A DNA stretch of 64,000 nucleotides from positions 372,001 to 436,000 of the forward strand of contig NZ_FUEZ01000003.1 of NCBI RefSeq assembly GCF_900157365.1. The letters are read 5' to 3'. Under the pieces are notes generated by a model. The model ran no database searches, had not been told where the DNA came from, and saw only the letters and a program-made list of their open reading frames with translations. Each line of letters starts with the position of its first letter. The stretch's first letter is position 1. Positions 44,154 to 53,570 of the stretch are shown piece by piece. Position numbers and translations under genes: made by a program. The stretch comes from Mycobacterium numidiamassiliense. Lineage in GTDB: Bacteria > Actinomycetota > Actinomycetes > Mycobacteriales > Mycobacteriaceae.

Positions 44154-45362
44154 ATGGCAATCAATCTGGAACTGCCCCGCAAAATGCAAGGCGTGATCGA
44201 CAAGGCGCACCAGGCCGCTGCGGAGATGATGCGGCCGATCGCGCGCAAGTACGACCTCAAGGAGCACGCCTACCCGGTGGAGCTCGACACGCTGTCCAAT
44301 CTGTTTTCGGGCGCGGCCGAGTCCAACGCCCTGGGCCTTGCGGGCGCCGAGGCCTTCCGTAGCAGCGAAAACAAGGAAGAAAACCGCAACGGCGCCAACA
44401 TGGCCGCGGTGCTGCAAACGCTGGAGGCCTGCTGGGGTGACGCCGCAATGATGCTGTCGATTCCCTATCAGGGCCTGGGCAATGCGGCGATCTCCGGTGT
44501 GGCCACCGACGAGCAGCTGCAGCGGTTGGGCCGGGTGTGGGCCGCAATGGCCATCACCGAACCGGGCTTCGGCTCCGACTCGGCGGCGGTGTCCACGACC
44601 GCCAAGCTTGAGGGCGACGAGTACGTGATCAACGGCGAAAAGATTTTCGTCACCGCGGGTTCGCGGGCCACGCACATCGTGGTGTGGGCGACGCTGGACA
44701 AATCGCAGGGCCGCGCGGCGATCAAGTCGTTCATCGTGCCGCGCGAACATCCGGGTGTCACCGTCGAGCGGCTGGAGAACAAGCTCGGCATCAAGGGCTC
44801 CGACACCGCAGTCATCCGGTTCGACAATGCCCGGATACCGAAGGACAACCTGCTCGGTAAACCCGAAATCGAGTCGGGCCAAGGCTTCTCCGGAGTGATG
44901 GAGACCTTCGACAACACCCGGCCGGTCGTGGCGGGCATGGCCATCGGTATCGCCCGGGCCGCGTTGGAAGAGCTGCGCAAGATCCTGAGCAGCGCCGGCG
45001 TCGAGATCAACTACGACCAGCCCGCGCACGCCCAGAGCGCGGCCGCGGCCGAGTTCCTGCGCATGGAGGCCGACTGGGAGTCCAGCTACCAGCTGACCTT
45101 GCGGGCGGCGTGGCAGGCCGACAACAAGATCCCCAACTCCAAAGAAGCGTCCATGGCCAAAGCCAAGGCCGGCCGCGTTGGCACCGACGTCACCCTGAAG
45201 TCTGTCGAATTGGCAGGCACCGCAGGCTATTCCGAGCAGAACCTGCTGGAGAAGTGGGCCCGCGACTCAAAGATCATGGACATTTTCGAGGGCACTCAGC
45301 AGATCCAGCAGCTCGTGGTCGCCCGCCGACTGCTGGGCCTGTCCTCGTCGGAACTCAAGTAG
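44154..45362 (+). CDS. fadE23: Acyl-CoA dehydrogenase FadE23
   Basis: A 402-residue acyl-CoA dehydrogenase (Rv3140-like, 401 residues in M. tuberculosis). It has AMAITEPGFGSDSAAVSTTA near 138 (flavin contacts), FVTAGSRA and WARDSKIMDIFEGTQQIQQL near 375, the C-terminal signature. The ATG at 44154 is chosen because the upstream in-frame codons overlap the spacer after fadE24 and are not conserved. Together with FadE24 it may form a heteromeric dehydrogenase. It converges with the next gene, overlapping by 8 bases. Confidence 0.93.
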   Translation: MAINLELPRKMQGVIDKAHQAAAEMMRPIARKYDLKEHAYPVELDTLSNLFSGAAESNALGLAGAEAFRSSENKEENRNGANMAAVLQTLEACWGDAAMMLSIPYQGLGNAAISGVATDEQLQRLGRVWAAMAITEPGFGSDSAAVSTTAKLEGDEYVINGEKIFVTAGSRATHIVVWATLDKSQGRAAIKSFIVPREHPGVTVERLENKLGIKGSDTAVIRFDNARIPKDNLLGKPEIESGQGFSGVMETFDNTRPVVAGMAIGIARAALEELRKILSSAGVEINYDQPAHAQSAAAAEFLRMEADWESSYQLTLRAAWQADNKIPNSKEASMAKAKAGRVGTDVTLKSVELAGTAGYSEQNLLEKWARDSKIMDIFEGTQQIQQLVVARRLLGLSSSELK

Positions 45363-46209
45363 CGACTGCGTCTAACCGCTCGCGGGTTTCGTCGTCGAAC
45401 TCGATGGAGTCCACAGCCAAGTTCTCCTCGAGATGCTCCACCGACGAAGTACCCGGAATGATCAGCACGTTGGGCGCCACGCTCAGCGTCCACGCCAACG
45501 CGATCTGTGCGGGCGTGCGCCCGAGCCGCTCGGCGGCCCGGCGTACCGCTTCTTGCCCCACCACTTGATCGGGCGGCGCGAACGGCGATCTGATGCTGAA
45601 GAACGGGACAAACGGGATACCGCGCGCCGCGCACTCCTGCAGCACGGGTGCGGCCGCCCGGTCGACGAGACTGAAAGCGTTTTGCACGCAAGCGATCTCG
45701 GTGCGCTGCAAGGCATGCAGCAGATGCTCGCGGGTGATGTTGCTCAGCCCGATCCCGCCGATCAATCCCTCGTCGCGCGCGGCGATCATGATCGACAGCT
45801 GCTCATCGAAGCGCTCGTCTGGGCCATCGTTGCCCATCAGCCGCAGGTTCACCGCCGCGAGCTGATCGACGTCGAGTGCGTGCAGATTAGCCTCGATGTC
45901 CTTGCGGTAGTCCGCGAGGTCCAGGGGCAGCCAGCCGCCCGCGTCGTCGCGTTGAGCCCCGATCTTGCTGACCAACGCCAGGTCTGCTGGATACGGATGC
46001 AGGGCCTCGCGGATCAGTTCGTTGGACACATCAGGCCCGTAGAACTGAGCGGTGTCGATGTGGTTGACACCGAGTTCGACCGCCCTGCGCAACACGGCCA
46101 GCGCCGCATCGCGATCGCGTGGCGGCCCGAAGGCGCCGGGACCCGGAAGTTGAATGGCGCCAAAGCCGATACGGGAGACCGAAAAGCGACCAAGCGGAAA
46201 GCTCTGCAT
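45355..46209 (-). CDS. Aldo/keto reductase
   Basis: A 284-residue TIM-barrel oxidoreductase of the aldo/keto reductase superfamily. The tetrad appears as Asp in NHIDTAQFYG (Asp51, Tyr56 approximately) and Lys in LVSKIG (about 81), but the usual active-site histidine (LxHxP) is replaced by NLRLMG near 122. This is common in some actinobacterial members. The C-terminal NADPH-binding Arg/Ser segment is IPGTSSVEHLEEN. It overlaps fadE23 by 8 bases on the opposite strand and is divergent from the next reductase. Substrate unknown. Confidence 0.85.
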   Translation of the reverse strand: MQSFPLGRFSVSRIGFGAIQLPGPGAFGPPRDRDAALAVLRRAVELGVNHIDTAQFYGPDVSNELIREALHPYPADLALVSKIGAQRDDAGGWLPLDLADYRKDIEANLHALDVDQLAAVNLRLMGNDGPDERFDEQLSIMIAARDEGLIGGIGLSNITREHLLHALQRTEIACVQNAFSLVDRAAAPVLQECAARGIPFVPFFSIRSPFAPPDQVVGQEAVRRAAERLGRTPAQIALAWTLSVAPNVLIIPGTSSVEHLEENLAVDSIEFDDETRERLDAVAT

Positions 46210-46231
46210 CGACCAAGGCTAGCGTCGTGCC

Positions 46232-47230
46232 ATGGACACTTTTCAAGCGCTGGTAGCTCGTCAAGATGGTGACCGGATCACCACGTCGGTCGAGACCCTG
46301 AGCCCGTCCGACCTGCCGCCCGGCGAGGTGACGATCCGGGTGTTGTACTCGAGCGTCAACTACAAGGATGCGTTGGCCGTGACGCCGAACGGCGGCGTGG
46401 TGCGCAACTATCCCATCGTCCCCGGCATCGACCTGACCGGCGAAGTCGTCGAGTCGCAGTCGCCCGATTTCGGCGTCGGCGACAAAGTACTGGCTCACGG
46501 ATATCTGATCGGCACCGGCCACCACGGCGGCTACGCCGAGTACGCGCGGCTGCCCGCCGATCAGGTGGTGAAGCTCGGTGCGCTGAGCCCGCGCGACGGC
46601 GCGGCCATCGGAACCGCCGGCTTCACCGCCGCGATGAGCGTGCGGGCGCTGATCGACTGGGGCATCGCTCCCGACGCCGGGCCCATCGTCGTGACCGGAG
46701 CCTCCGGTGGCGTCGGTTCGGTCAGCGTGGACCTGCTGGCGGCCGCCGGCTACCACGTGGTCGCCTCCACCGGTAAGGACACGGCGGCCGGACTGCTGAA
46801 AGAGCTTGGCGCCAAAGAGGTTATCGGCCGACTTCCCGCCGATCCCGACGCCAAACCCCGCCCCCTGGCCAAGGCCCGCTGGGCCGGAGCGGTGGACTGC
46901 GTGGGCGGCGCGACGCTGGCCGACGTCCTGAGCACCATCGACTACGGCGGGGCGGTGGCCGCCAGCGGCCTGACCGGGGGTCCGGCACTACACACCACCG
47001 TGATGCCGTTCATCCTGCGCGGCGTCTCGCTGTTGGGCATGGATTCGGTGTTGATGCCGATCGGCCCGCGCCGCGAGCTGTGGGCATGGTTGGGCGACTC
47101 GTTGCGGCCGCGGCATCTGGACGCGGTCACCAGCGACGTCGACGTCAAGAACGTCGTCGACGTGCTAGACCAGGTGCGCGACGGGAAGTTCTCCGGCCGG
47201 GCAGTGGTGCGGGTCGCCGGCGGATTCTGA
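46232..47230 (+). CDS. NADPH-dependent quinone/acryloyl-CoA reductase-like (YhdH/AcuI family)
   Basis: A 332-residue zinc-free medium-chain dehydrogenase. VNYKDALAVTPNGGVVRNYP (about 47 to 66) and PGIDLTGEV are hallmarks of the YhdH/AcuI acryloyl-CoA reductase group, and VTGASGGVGSVSVDLLAAAG (about 154 to 173) is the NADPH loop. It is followed after 22 bases by another enzyme of the same superfamily. Reduction of acrylyl-CoA or related enoyl compounds is likely, the exact substrate uncertain. Confidence 0.88.
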   Translation: MDTFQALVARQDGDRITTSVETLSPSDLPPGEVTIRVLYSSVNYKDALAVTPNGGVVRNYPIVPGIDLTGEVVESQSPDFGVGDKVLAHGYLIGTGHHGGYAEYARLPADQVVKLGALSPRDGAAIGTAGFTAAMSVRALIDWGIAPDAGPIVVTGASGGVGSVSVDLLAAAGYHVVASTGKDTAAGLLKELGAKEVIGRLPADPDAKPRPLAKARWAGAVDCVGGATLADVLSTIDYGGAVAASGLTGGPALHTTVMPFILRGVSLLGMDSVLMPIGPRRELWAWLGDSLRPRHLDAVTSDVDVKNVVDVLDQVRDGKFSGRAVVRVAGGF

Positions 47231-47252
47231 GCCGACAGTAGGCTCTTCGACC

Positions 47253-48221
47253 ATGCGCGCGATACGTGTGACTCGGCTTGACGGTCCGGATTCGGTCGAA
47301 TTGGCCGAGGTCGACGAACCCACCGGCGACGGTGTGGTGGTCGAGGTGCACGCGGCTGGTGCGGCATTCCCGGACGCGTTGCTCACCCGCGGCCTCTACC
47401 AATACCGGCCGAATCCGCCGTTTGTGCTCGGCGCCGAGATCGCCGGCGTTGTCCGCTCGGCGCCCGAGGGGGCGCACGTGCGGTCCGGCGACCGCGTGGT
47501 CGGGCTGACGATGCTGACCGGCGGCATGGCCGAGGTCGCGGTCCTGCAACCCGACCGCGTATTCAAGCTGCCGGACAACGTGAGCTTCGAGGCGGGCGCG
47601 GGCCTGCTGTTCAACGACCTCACGGTGTACTTCGCACTGACCGTGCGCGGCCGGCTGCAGCAGGGCGAGACGGTGCTGGTCCATGGCGCGGCCGGCGGTA
47701 TAGGAACGTCGGCGTTGCGGCTGGCGCCGGTGCTCGGGGCGTCGCGCACCATCGCGGTGGTCAGCACCGAGGAGAAGGCCGAGATCGCCACCTCGGCGGG
47801 CGCGACCGACGTGGTGTTGGCCGAGGGCTTCAAGGATGCGGTGAAGGAGTTGACCGACGGGCGTGGCGTCGACATCGTCGTCGACCCGGTCGGCGGCGAC
47901 CGGTTCACCGATTCGCTGCGGTCGCTTGTTGCGGGGGGACGGCTGCTGGTGATCGGCTTCACCGGCGGTGAGATTCCCACCGTGAAGGTAAACCGGTTGC
48001 TGCTCAACAACATTGACGTCGTCGGTGTCGGCTGGGGAGCCTGGGCCGGGACGCACCCCGGGGCGCTGAACGAGCAGTGGGCCGCGGTCGAAGAGTTGCT
48101 CAGCTCCGGTCGACTGGCTCCCCCGGACCCGGATGTCTACCCGCTGGATGAAGCCGCCGCGGCCGTCGCATCGATGGAGAACCGCACCGCCAAGGGCAAA
48201 GTAGTGTTGCGCGTCCGCTGA
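47253..48221 (+). CDS. fadB4: NADPH quinone reductase-like medium-chain dehydrogenase FadB4
   Basis: A 322-residue medium-chain dehydrogenase related to quinone reductases. It corresponds to Rv3141 (fadB4, 323 residues) in order and length. Features are the PPFVLGAEIAGVV substrate-site strand near 50, VHGAAGGIGTSALRLAPVLG near 141 (NADPH loop), and KDAVKELTDGRGVDIVVDPVGG near 192. The name fadB4 is historical; it is not a 3-hydroxyacyl-CoA dehydrogenase by fold. It reads with the upstream gene, 22 bases apart. Confidence 0.9.
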   Translation: MRAIRVTRLDGPDSVELAEVDEPTGDGVVVEVHAAGAAFPDALLTRGLYQYRPNPPFVLGAEIAGVVRSAPEGAHVRSGDRVVGLTMLTGGMAEVAVLQPDRVFKLPDNVSFEAGAGLLFNDLTVYFALTVRGRLQQGETVLVHGAAGGIGTSALRLAPVLGASRTIAVVSTEEKAEIATSAGATDVVLAEGFKDAVKELTDGRGVDIVVDPVGGDRFTDSLRSLVAGGRLLVIGFTGGEIPTVKVNRLLLNNIDVVGVGWGAWAGTHPGALNEQWAAVEELLSSGRLAPPDPDVYPLDEAAAAVASMENRTAKGKVVLRVR

Positions 48222-48506
48222 ACCCGGCGCATCATGTCGCATCCACCACACGCGCCCCAGCGGCGGAGGGGGTGGCGGTTTGCCCACCTCCGAGCGACAA
48301 CTGACCTGTCGGCGTCCGCAGCCCGCATCGGCTGAACGCAAATTGTCGCTACGAGGCGGGCACACGGGTTGTCCATCCAGGCGGAGACATCTGAGCCAGA
48401 GGGGACTGAGCGAGGGCGACACCGCGCCTCGATGCCCTTGTGCACCAGCAAAACAAAAAGTAATGTCACTTTCAGTTCTGTACTCATCGGAGCCCAGGAG
48501 TGATCC
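48222..48506. promoter_or_regulatory. Promoter region of the dioxygenase operon
   Basis: The 285-base gap holds two possible operators: AGCGACAA (48293 to 48300) and its inverse TTGTCGCT (48343 to 48350), and a short palindrome AAAGTAATGTCACTTT (48457 to 48472) with 5-base arms close to the gene start. A ribosome site (AGGAG at 48495 to 48499) serves the ATG at 48507. The TetR gene within the operon (52895) is a candidate regulator. Confidence 0.4.
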
Positions 48507-49610
48507 ATGGAATCCTTCATCCACCTGCGAAAAGGCAAGACGCCGCATCGCCTGCACGCCGATCTCGACGGCCTCAAGGACGACGAGCTGGGCCGCGGCG
48601 GTTTCACCGGGCGGACGGCCAATGTCTACCGCCGCCACGACCCCACCGCCTATCGATCGGTCGGCCCGCTGCGCCCCGTCGACGTGCTGTCCAGCGAGCT
48701 GAAGCCCAGCGATGCCACCGACGCCAACGGCGGGCCGCTGCTGATGTTCAGCAACGACGACTGCCGCATTCTGTTGAGCCGTCGTCGTGAACCGATGCCG
48801 TATTACGCCCGGCACGTCGACGGCGACCTGCTCTGCTTCGTCCACGACGGCACGGGACTGCTGGAGACCGAATTCGGCCCACTGCAGTACCGGGGCGGCG
48901 ACTGGGTCTACATCCCCAAGGCGTGCACCTGGCGCCAGGTGCCGGAGCGCGACACCACGTTGCTGATGATCGAGGCCAACGACGAGTTCCGTGTCCCTGC
49001 ACCGGGCGCGCTGGGCCGGCACTTCCCGTTCGACCCCTCGCAGGCCACCATCCCGGAGCCGGTCCCGATCGACGACGACGGCCGCGACGAGTACGAGGTC
49101 CGGCTGGTCCACCGGCCGATCGAGGAAAGCGGGCAAACAGCGCTTTTCTACCAACATAATCCGATCGACGTCGAAGGCTGGCGCGGCGACAACTTCCCGT
49201 TCACCTTCAACATCGCCGACTACAACGTGATCACCTCCGACAGCGTCCATCTGCCGCCGACCGTGCATTTGTTCATGCAGGCCACCGGCGTCTACGTGAT
49301 GAACTTCTTGCCCAAGCCCGCCGAAGGCGTGCCCGGCACCGAGCGCACGCCCTGGTATCACCGCAACGTCGACTACGACGAGATCGCCTTCTTCCACGGC
49401 GGCTCGCTCTACGGCATCCCGATGCCGCCGGGCCTGATCTCCCATGCGCCGCAAGGAGTTCACCACGGCGCGCCGGAAAAGGCTCGCGAACGAGCACGCC
49501 GCAAATTCGACGAGCATTCGCGCGTCGATTGGCAGGTCATGGCCGTCGACACCCGCCGCCGCCTGACACCCTCGCCCGAGGTGCTGGCGCACGACCTAGG
49601 ACAACACTGA
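48507..49610 (+). CDS. Homogentisate 1,2-dioxygenase-like protein
   Basis: A 367-residue cupin-type iron dioxygenase resembling homogentisate 1,2-dioxygenase of actinobacteria. MPYYARHVDGDLLCFVHDG and YIPKACTWRQVP near 135 belong to the first cupin half. The second half has FLPKPAEGVPGTE and ISHAPQGVHHGAPEKARERA. Several histidines (VHHG, HAPQ) and a glutamate are placed to bind iron. Homogentisate cleavage belongs to tyrosine and phenylalanine catabolism, but the usual maleylacetoacetate isomerase and fumarylacetoacetase genes are absent, so the true substrate may differ. It starts a long operon with overlapping genes. Confidence 0.8.
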   Translation: MESFIHLRKGKTPHRLHADLDGLKDDELGRGGFTGRTANVYRRHDPTAYRSVGPLRPVDVLSSELKPSDATDANGGPLLMFSNDDCRILLSRRREPMPYYARHVDGDLLCFVHDGTGLLETEFGPLQYRGGDWVYIPKACTWRQVPERDTTLLMIEANDEFRVPAPGALGRHFPFDPSQATIPEPVPIDDDGRDEYEVRLVHRPIEESGQTALFYQHNPIDVEGWRGDNFPFTFNIADYNVITSDSVHLPPTVHLFMQATGVYVMNFLPKPAEGVPGTERTPWYHRNVDYDEIAFFHGGSLYGIPMPPGLISHAPQGVHHGAPEKARERARRKFDEHSRVDWQVMAVDTRRRLTPSPEVLAHDLGQH

Positions 49611-50797
49611 TGAAACAAGCCGTGAAGCACGAATACGACCGCATTCCCTATCTTGTTGCCTTCCAGAACACTTCCGACGTCAGGGACGTTTACGGCGGAC
49701 TGGCCGAGATCACCGTGCTGGAAAGCTATCTGCTCAAGCCCAAAGACAAGCCGTCGGACACCGTGCTGGTGTTCATGCACCCGATCGGCGGTGGCGCGTA
49801 CTTGCCGATGATGAACGGACTGGCCTGGGCCGGCCACCATGTCATCTACTGCAACAGTCGATTTCGCGGCACTGACTCGGCGTTGCTGATGGAGAAGGTG
49901 GTCGAAGACCTCGGCGAGTGCATCAAAGACGCCAAGAACCGGTTGGGCTACCAGAAGGTGGTGCTGGCCGGGTGGAGCGGTGGCGGCTCGCTCTCGGTGC
50001 TGTACCAGCAGCAGGCCCAGCACGCGACCATCACGAGCAGCCCTTCGGGCGACGGCCCCGACCTGACCAAGCTCGAACTCCCCGCGGCCGACGGCATCAT
50101 GTTGCTCGCCGCGCACATCAGCAGGCACGGGACGCTGACCGAATGGATGGACGCTTCGATCCTCGACGAATCCGACCCCACCAAGCGCGATCCCGAGCTC
50201 GACCTGTACAACCCCGACAACCCCAACCAACCGCCCTACAGCCAGGAATTCCTGGAGCGGTACCGTCAGGCTCAGATTGACCGCAACCGCCGCATCACCG
50301 CGTGGGTGAGAGAAAAATTGGCTGAACTGAAAGCGCAGGGTCGCCCGCAGGACGAATTCGGGTTCGTCGTGCACGGAACCATGGCGGACCCACGCTGGCT
50401 GGACCCGACCGTCGACGCGAACGAACGCAAGCCCGGAACCTGCTACCTGGGCGACCCCCAGGTGGTGAACAACGGCCCGGTCGGGCTGGCCCGCTTCTCC
50501 ACCCTGCGCGGCTGGCTCTCGCAGTGGAGCTACGACGACGCCCACGGCGACGGGGTGGACTGCGGGCGCGACATCGCGGTTCCGGCGCTGGTGATCGGCA
50601 ACCTGGCCGACGATGCGTGCACTCCCAGCCACACCCGCCGGCTTTTCGAGGCGATCGGGCACCCCGACAAGGAGATCCACGAAATCCACGGCGCCACACA
50701 CTATTACGCGGGTCCCGACCAACGCGACAAGCTGCGCGAAGCCGTCGATATCGTGACCGACTGGCTGGTTCGACACGATTTCGCAGGCGCCGAATGA
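49610..50797 (+). CDS. Alpha/beta hydrolase
   Basis: A 395-residue alpha/beta hydrolase. VFMHPIGGGAYLPMMNGL is the oxyanion strand near 55, LAGWSGGGSLSVLYQQQ near 120 is the nucleophile elbow (Ser in GWSGG), and the C-terminal HEIHGATHYYAGPDQRDKL gives the probable catalytic histidine. The ATG at 49610 shares a base with the dioxygenase stop (TGATG). It could open or cleave a ring-fission or ester product of the preceding dioxygenase. Substrate unknown. Confidence 0.82.
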   Translation: MKQAVKHEYDRIPYLVAFQNTSDVRDVYGGLAEITVLESYLLKPKDKPSDTVLVFMHPIGGGAYLPMMNGLAWAGHHVIYCNSRFRGTDSALLMEKVVEDLGECIKDAKNRLGYQKVVLAGWSGGGSLSVLYQQQAQHATITSSPSGDGPDLTKLELPAADGIMLLAAHISRHGTLTEWMDASILDESDPTKRDPELDLYNPDNPNQPPYSQEFLERYRQAQIDRNRRITAWVREKLAELKAQGRPQDEFGFVVHGTMADPRWLDPTVDANERKPGTCYLGDPQVVNNGPVGLARFSTLRGWLSQWSYDDAHGDGVDCGRDIAVPALVIGNLADDACTPSHTRRLFEAIGHPDKEIHEIHGATHYYAGPDQRDKLREAVDIVTDWLVRHDFAGAE

Positions 50798-52002
50798 CCC
50801 AACCGGCCGGACCGCTGGACGGCATCCGAGTGCTCGAGCTGGGCACCTTGATCGCCGGGCCATTCGCCGGTCGGCTACTCGGCGACATGGGCGCCGACGT
50901 CGTCAAAGTGGAACCACCGGGCGCCCCCGACCCGTTGCGCACCTGGGGTCAGGCCGAAGTCGACGGACACCACGTCTTCTGGACGGTGCACGCACGCAAC
51001 AAAAGAGCCGTCACACTCGACCTGCGCAAGCCACGTGGCCGCGAACTGTTCCTCGAACTCGTCGAGAAATCCGACATCGTCGTGGAGAACTTTCGTCCGG
51101 GCACCCTGGAGAAATGGGACCTGGGCTACGACGTGCTCAGTGAGCGCAACCCGCGCATCATCCTGGTCCGGGTCTCCGGCTACGGCCAGACCGGGCCCGA
51201 AGCACACAAGGCGGGCTACGCCTCGGTGGCCGAGGCCGCCAGCGGGCTGCGGCACCTCAACGGATTTCCCGGCGGCCCGCCGCCCCGGCTGGCGCTCTCT
51301 CTGGGCGACAGCCTGGCCGGCATGTTCGGCGCCCAGGGCGCGTTGGCCGCCCTGTACCGCCGCAGCGTCACCGGACACGGGCAGGTGGTCGACGTCGCGC
51401 TGACCGAATCATGTTTGGCCGTGCAGGAATCCACCATTCCGGACTACGATGTGGGCGGCGTGGTGCGCGGCCCGTCGGGCACTCGGCTGGAGGGCATCGC
51501 GCCATCGAACATCTACCCTAGCGCCGACGGCTCCTGGGTGGTGATCGCCGCCAACCAGGACACTGTGTTCGCCCGGCTGTGCACCGCGATGGGCCGCCCC
51601 GAGCTGGCCGGAGACGATCGCTTCGCGACGCACGCCGCCCGCGGCCGCAACCAAGACGAACTCGACAAGATCATCGGAGCGTGGGCCGCCGAACGCCAGC
51701 CCGATGAGATCGTCGAAACACTCAGTGCCGCAGGCGTGATCGCGGGTCCGATCAACACGGTCGCCGAGGTGGTCAAGGATCCGCAGCTACGGGCGCGCGG
51801 CATGCTTGTCGAGCACTACGACGAACGGATCGGGCGCCCCGTCCTGGGGCCGGGCGTCGTCCCGGTGCTGTCGGAATCGCCGGGAGGTGTCCGCACGGCC
51901 GGCTCGGCACGTCCAGGCCAACACAACGACGACGTCTACATCGGGCTGCTGGGCAAGAGCGCCGACGAGCTCGAGGAGCTGCGGGCCGGGGAGGTGCTAT
52001 GA
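50794..52002 (+). CDS. CoA transferase, family III (CaiB/BaiF)
   Basis: A 402-residue family III CoA transferase. MTQPAGPLDGIRVLELGTL starts the fold, GDMGADVVKVEPPGAPDP near 28 is typical, and GEGQG-type sites are not needed. A catalytic aspartate is expected near residue 169, within GDSLAGMFGAQGALAALYRR. The ATG at 50794 overlaps the hydrolase stop (ATGA). It likely activates an acid produced by the upstream enzymes to a CoA thioester. Confidence 0.9.
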   Translation: MTQPAGPLDGIRVLELGTLIAGPFAGRLLGDMGADVVKVEPPGAPDPLRTWGQAEVDGHHVFWTVHARNKRAVTLDLRKPRGRELFLELVEKSDIVVENFRPGTLEKWDLGYDVLSERNPRIILVRVSGYGQTGPEAHKAGYASVAEAASGLRHLNGFPGGPPPRLALSLGDSLAGMFGAQGALAALYRRSVTGHGQVVDVALTESCLAVQESTIPDYDVGGVVRGPSGTRLEGIAPSNIYPSADGSWVVIAANQDTVFARLCTAMGRPELAGDDRFATHAARGRNQDELDKIIGAWAAERQPDEIVETLSAAGVIAGPINTVAEVVKDPQLRARGMLVEHYDERIGRPVLGPGVVPVLSESPGGVRTAGSARPGQHNDDVYIGLLGKSADELEELRAGEVL

Positions 52003-52895
52003 ACGTCCACGTCGATATTCGCGAAGTGTCGCTGCGTGACGGGCTGCAGATCGAAACACCAATCCCGTTGTCGGCCAAGCTGGAACTGCTCGCCGCGGTG
52101 GCCGCGACCGGGGTCCGCGAGGTCGAGGCCACCGCATTCGTATCGCCCTCCAAGGTGCCGTCGATGGCCGACGCCGCCGAGCTGGCCGCGGAGCTGCACA
52201 ACTACCCCGACATCGAGTTCTCCGCTCTGGTTGCCAGCCCCAACGGCGCCAAGCGCGCCGCCGCTGCGGGCCTGCGGTCGATCGAGTACGTGATCGCCGC
52301 CGACGACACGTTCAGCGTCGCCAATGTCGGGCGGACCAGCAAGCAGGCCACCGATCAGATCGGGGAGATCGTCGCCATCGCCCACGATAGCGGCGTCACC
52401 GTCGAAGTCGTGGTCGCCACCGCCTGGGACTCGCCCTTCGAAGGGCCTACCCCGCCCAGGCGGGTGCTCGAGATCGTGACCGCCGCTGTTGAGCGCGGGA
52501 CTGACCGGCTCTCGATCGCCGACACCATCGGCACCGTCACACCCGTCCGGGTGAGTTCCCTTATCGCGCAGGTGCTTCCGGTGATCGGCGACATACCGCT
52601 GGGCGGCCATTTCCACAATACCCGGGGCGCCGGGCTGGCCAGTGCCTACGCGGCGGTCAGCTCCGGAGTCACCCGGCTGGACGCCTCGGTCGGCGGGCTT
52701 GGGGGCTGCCCGTTCGCACCGGGGGCGACCGGCAACATCGCCACCGAGGATTTGGTGTATCTGCTGCGCGACAGCGACATCGACGTCGACGTCGATCTGC
52801 AGGCCGCCATCACGGCCGCAGGTGTCGCGAAATCCCTTGTCGGCCATGACTTGCCAAGTGCGCTGCTGCGTGCCGGCGACCGAATCCGGGTCTGA
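51999..52895 (+). CDS. HMG-CoA lyase-family enzyme
   Basis: A 298-residue DRE-TIM metallolyase. The EVSLRDGLQIE segment (9 to 19) carries the metal/general-base region, EATAFVSPSKVPSMADAAEL near 43, and HFHNTRGAG near 206 gives the metal-binding HxH; VGGLGGCPFAPGATGN near 229 contains the catalytic cysteine (GGCPFAPGA) seen in 3-hydroxy-3-methylglutaryl-CoA lyase. It likely cleaves a 3-hydroxy-3-methylacyl-CoA type substrate in the same pathway. ATGA overlap with the CoA transferase. Confidence 0.9.
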   Translation: MNVHVDIREVSLRDGLQIETPIPLSAKLELLAAVAATGVREVEATAFVSPSKVPSMADAAELAAELHNYPDIEFSALVASPNGAKRAAAAGLRSIEYVIAADDTFSVANVGRTSKQATDQIGEIVAIAHDSGVTVEVVVATAWDSPFEGPTPPRRVLEIVTAAVERGTDRLSIADTIGTVTPVRVSSLIAQVLPVIGDIPLGGHFHNTRGAGLASAYAAVSSGVTRLDASVGGLGGCPFAPGATGNIATEDLVYLLRDSDIDVDVDLQAAITAAGVAKSLVGHDLPSALLRAGDRIRV

Positions 52896-53548
52896 TGCCG
52901 AACGAGCTGCTGACCGCGAAGGGCCGCCAGACCAGGCAGGCCATCGAAGAAGCAGCCCGAAAGCTATTTGCCGAGCGGGGTTTCCACGGAACCACGCTGG
53001 CCGATATCACCTCGGCAGCCGGGAAATCGCCGGCGGTGTTCTACCGGTACTTCGCCGACAAGGAAGACCTGCTGGCCGTGCTGGCTGAATCCTTCCTGCA
53101 CGACGTCGTCGCGCCGTCCGGGCTGAGCCTGCACTTGCCGGACTCTCCCCCGCAAGCCGGCGGTGCCCCCACCGACGACGACAACTTTTTTGATGCCGTG
53201 GTCACCGGCTACTGGAACATCTTCAAGCAGAACATCGGCATCATGATCGCCGTCTCGCAGCTGGCCGCCACACAGCAACGGTTTGCGGCCGTCCAGAACG
53301 AGTTTCGGCGATTCGGCATGGATATCGTGGCCGCATCGGTGCGCCGCGCCCAGGAGCAGGGGTACGGGGCGGAGCTCAACCCGCAGCACACGGCGGCGGC
53401 CATCGCCCTGCTGTTCGAGAATTTCACCACCGTGTTTGCCGCCTCGTCGGGGCCTTCCGCCCAAGCGGGGCTGGGCATGAAAATCAGTGACGAGGACGCC
53501 ATCGCAACCTTGTCGACGGTCTGGAAGAAAACCCTATACGGCGCGTAA
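52895..53548 (+). CDS. TetR-family regulator within the catabolic operon
   Basis: A 217-residue TetR protein. The helix-turn-helix is RQTRQAIEEAARKLFAERGF, then TTLADITSAAGKSPAVFYRY and FADKEDLLAVLAE. Its ATG shares a base with the lyase stop (TGATG), so it is transcribed with the catabolic genes. It is a candidate to regulate the operon promoter at 48222 to 48506 and perhaps the palindrome before fadE24. The ligand may be a CoA thioester intermediate, which is speculation. Confidence 0.85.
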   Translation: MPNELLTAKGRQTRQAIEEAARKLFAERGFHGTTLADITSAAGKSPAVFYRYFADKEDLLAVLAESFLHDVVAPSGLSLHLPDSPPQAGGAPTDDDNFFDAVVTGYWNIFKQNIGIMIAVSQLAATQQRFAAVQNEFRRFGMDIVAASVRRAQEQGYGAELNPQHTAAAIALLFENFTTVFAASSGPSAQAGLGMKISDEDAIATLSTVWKKTLYGA

Positions 53549-53570
53549 CGAGAGACTTTAGGAGATCAGC

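Noticed and set aside
47145..49592. Very long open frame on the minus strand (815 codons)
   Set aside because: It lies opposite fadB4 and the dioxygenase gene, has no conserved domain, and the composition is that of a shadow frame in high-GC DNA. The same applies to long minus-strand frames at 49460 to 50863, 61563 to 62927 and 62765 to 63946.
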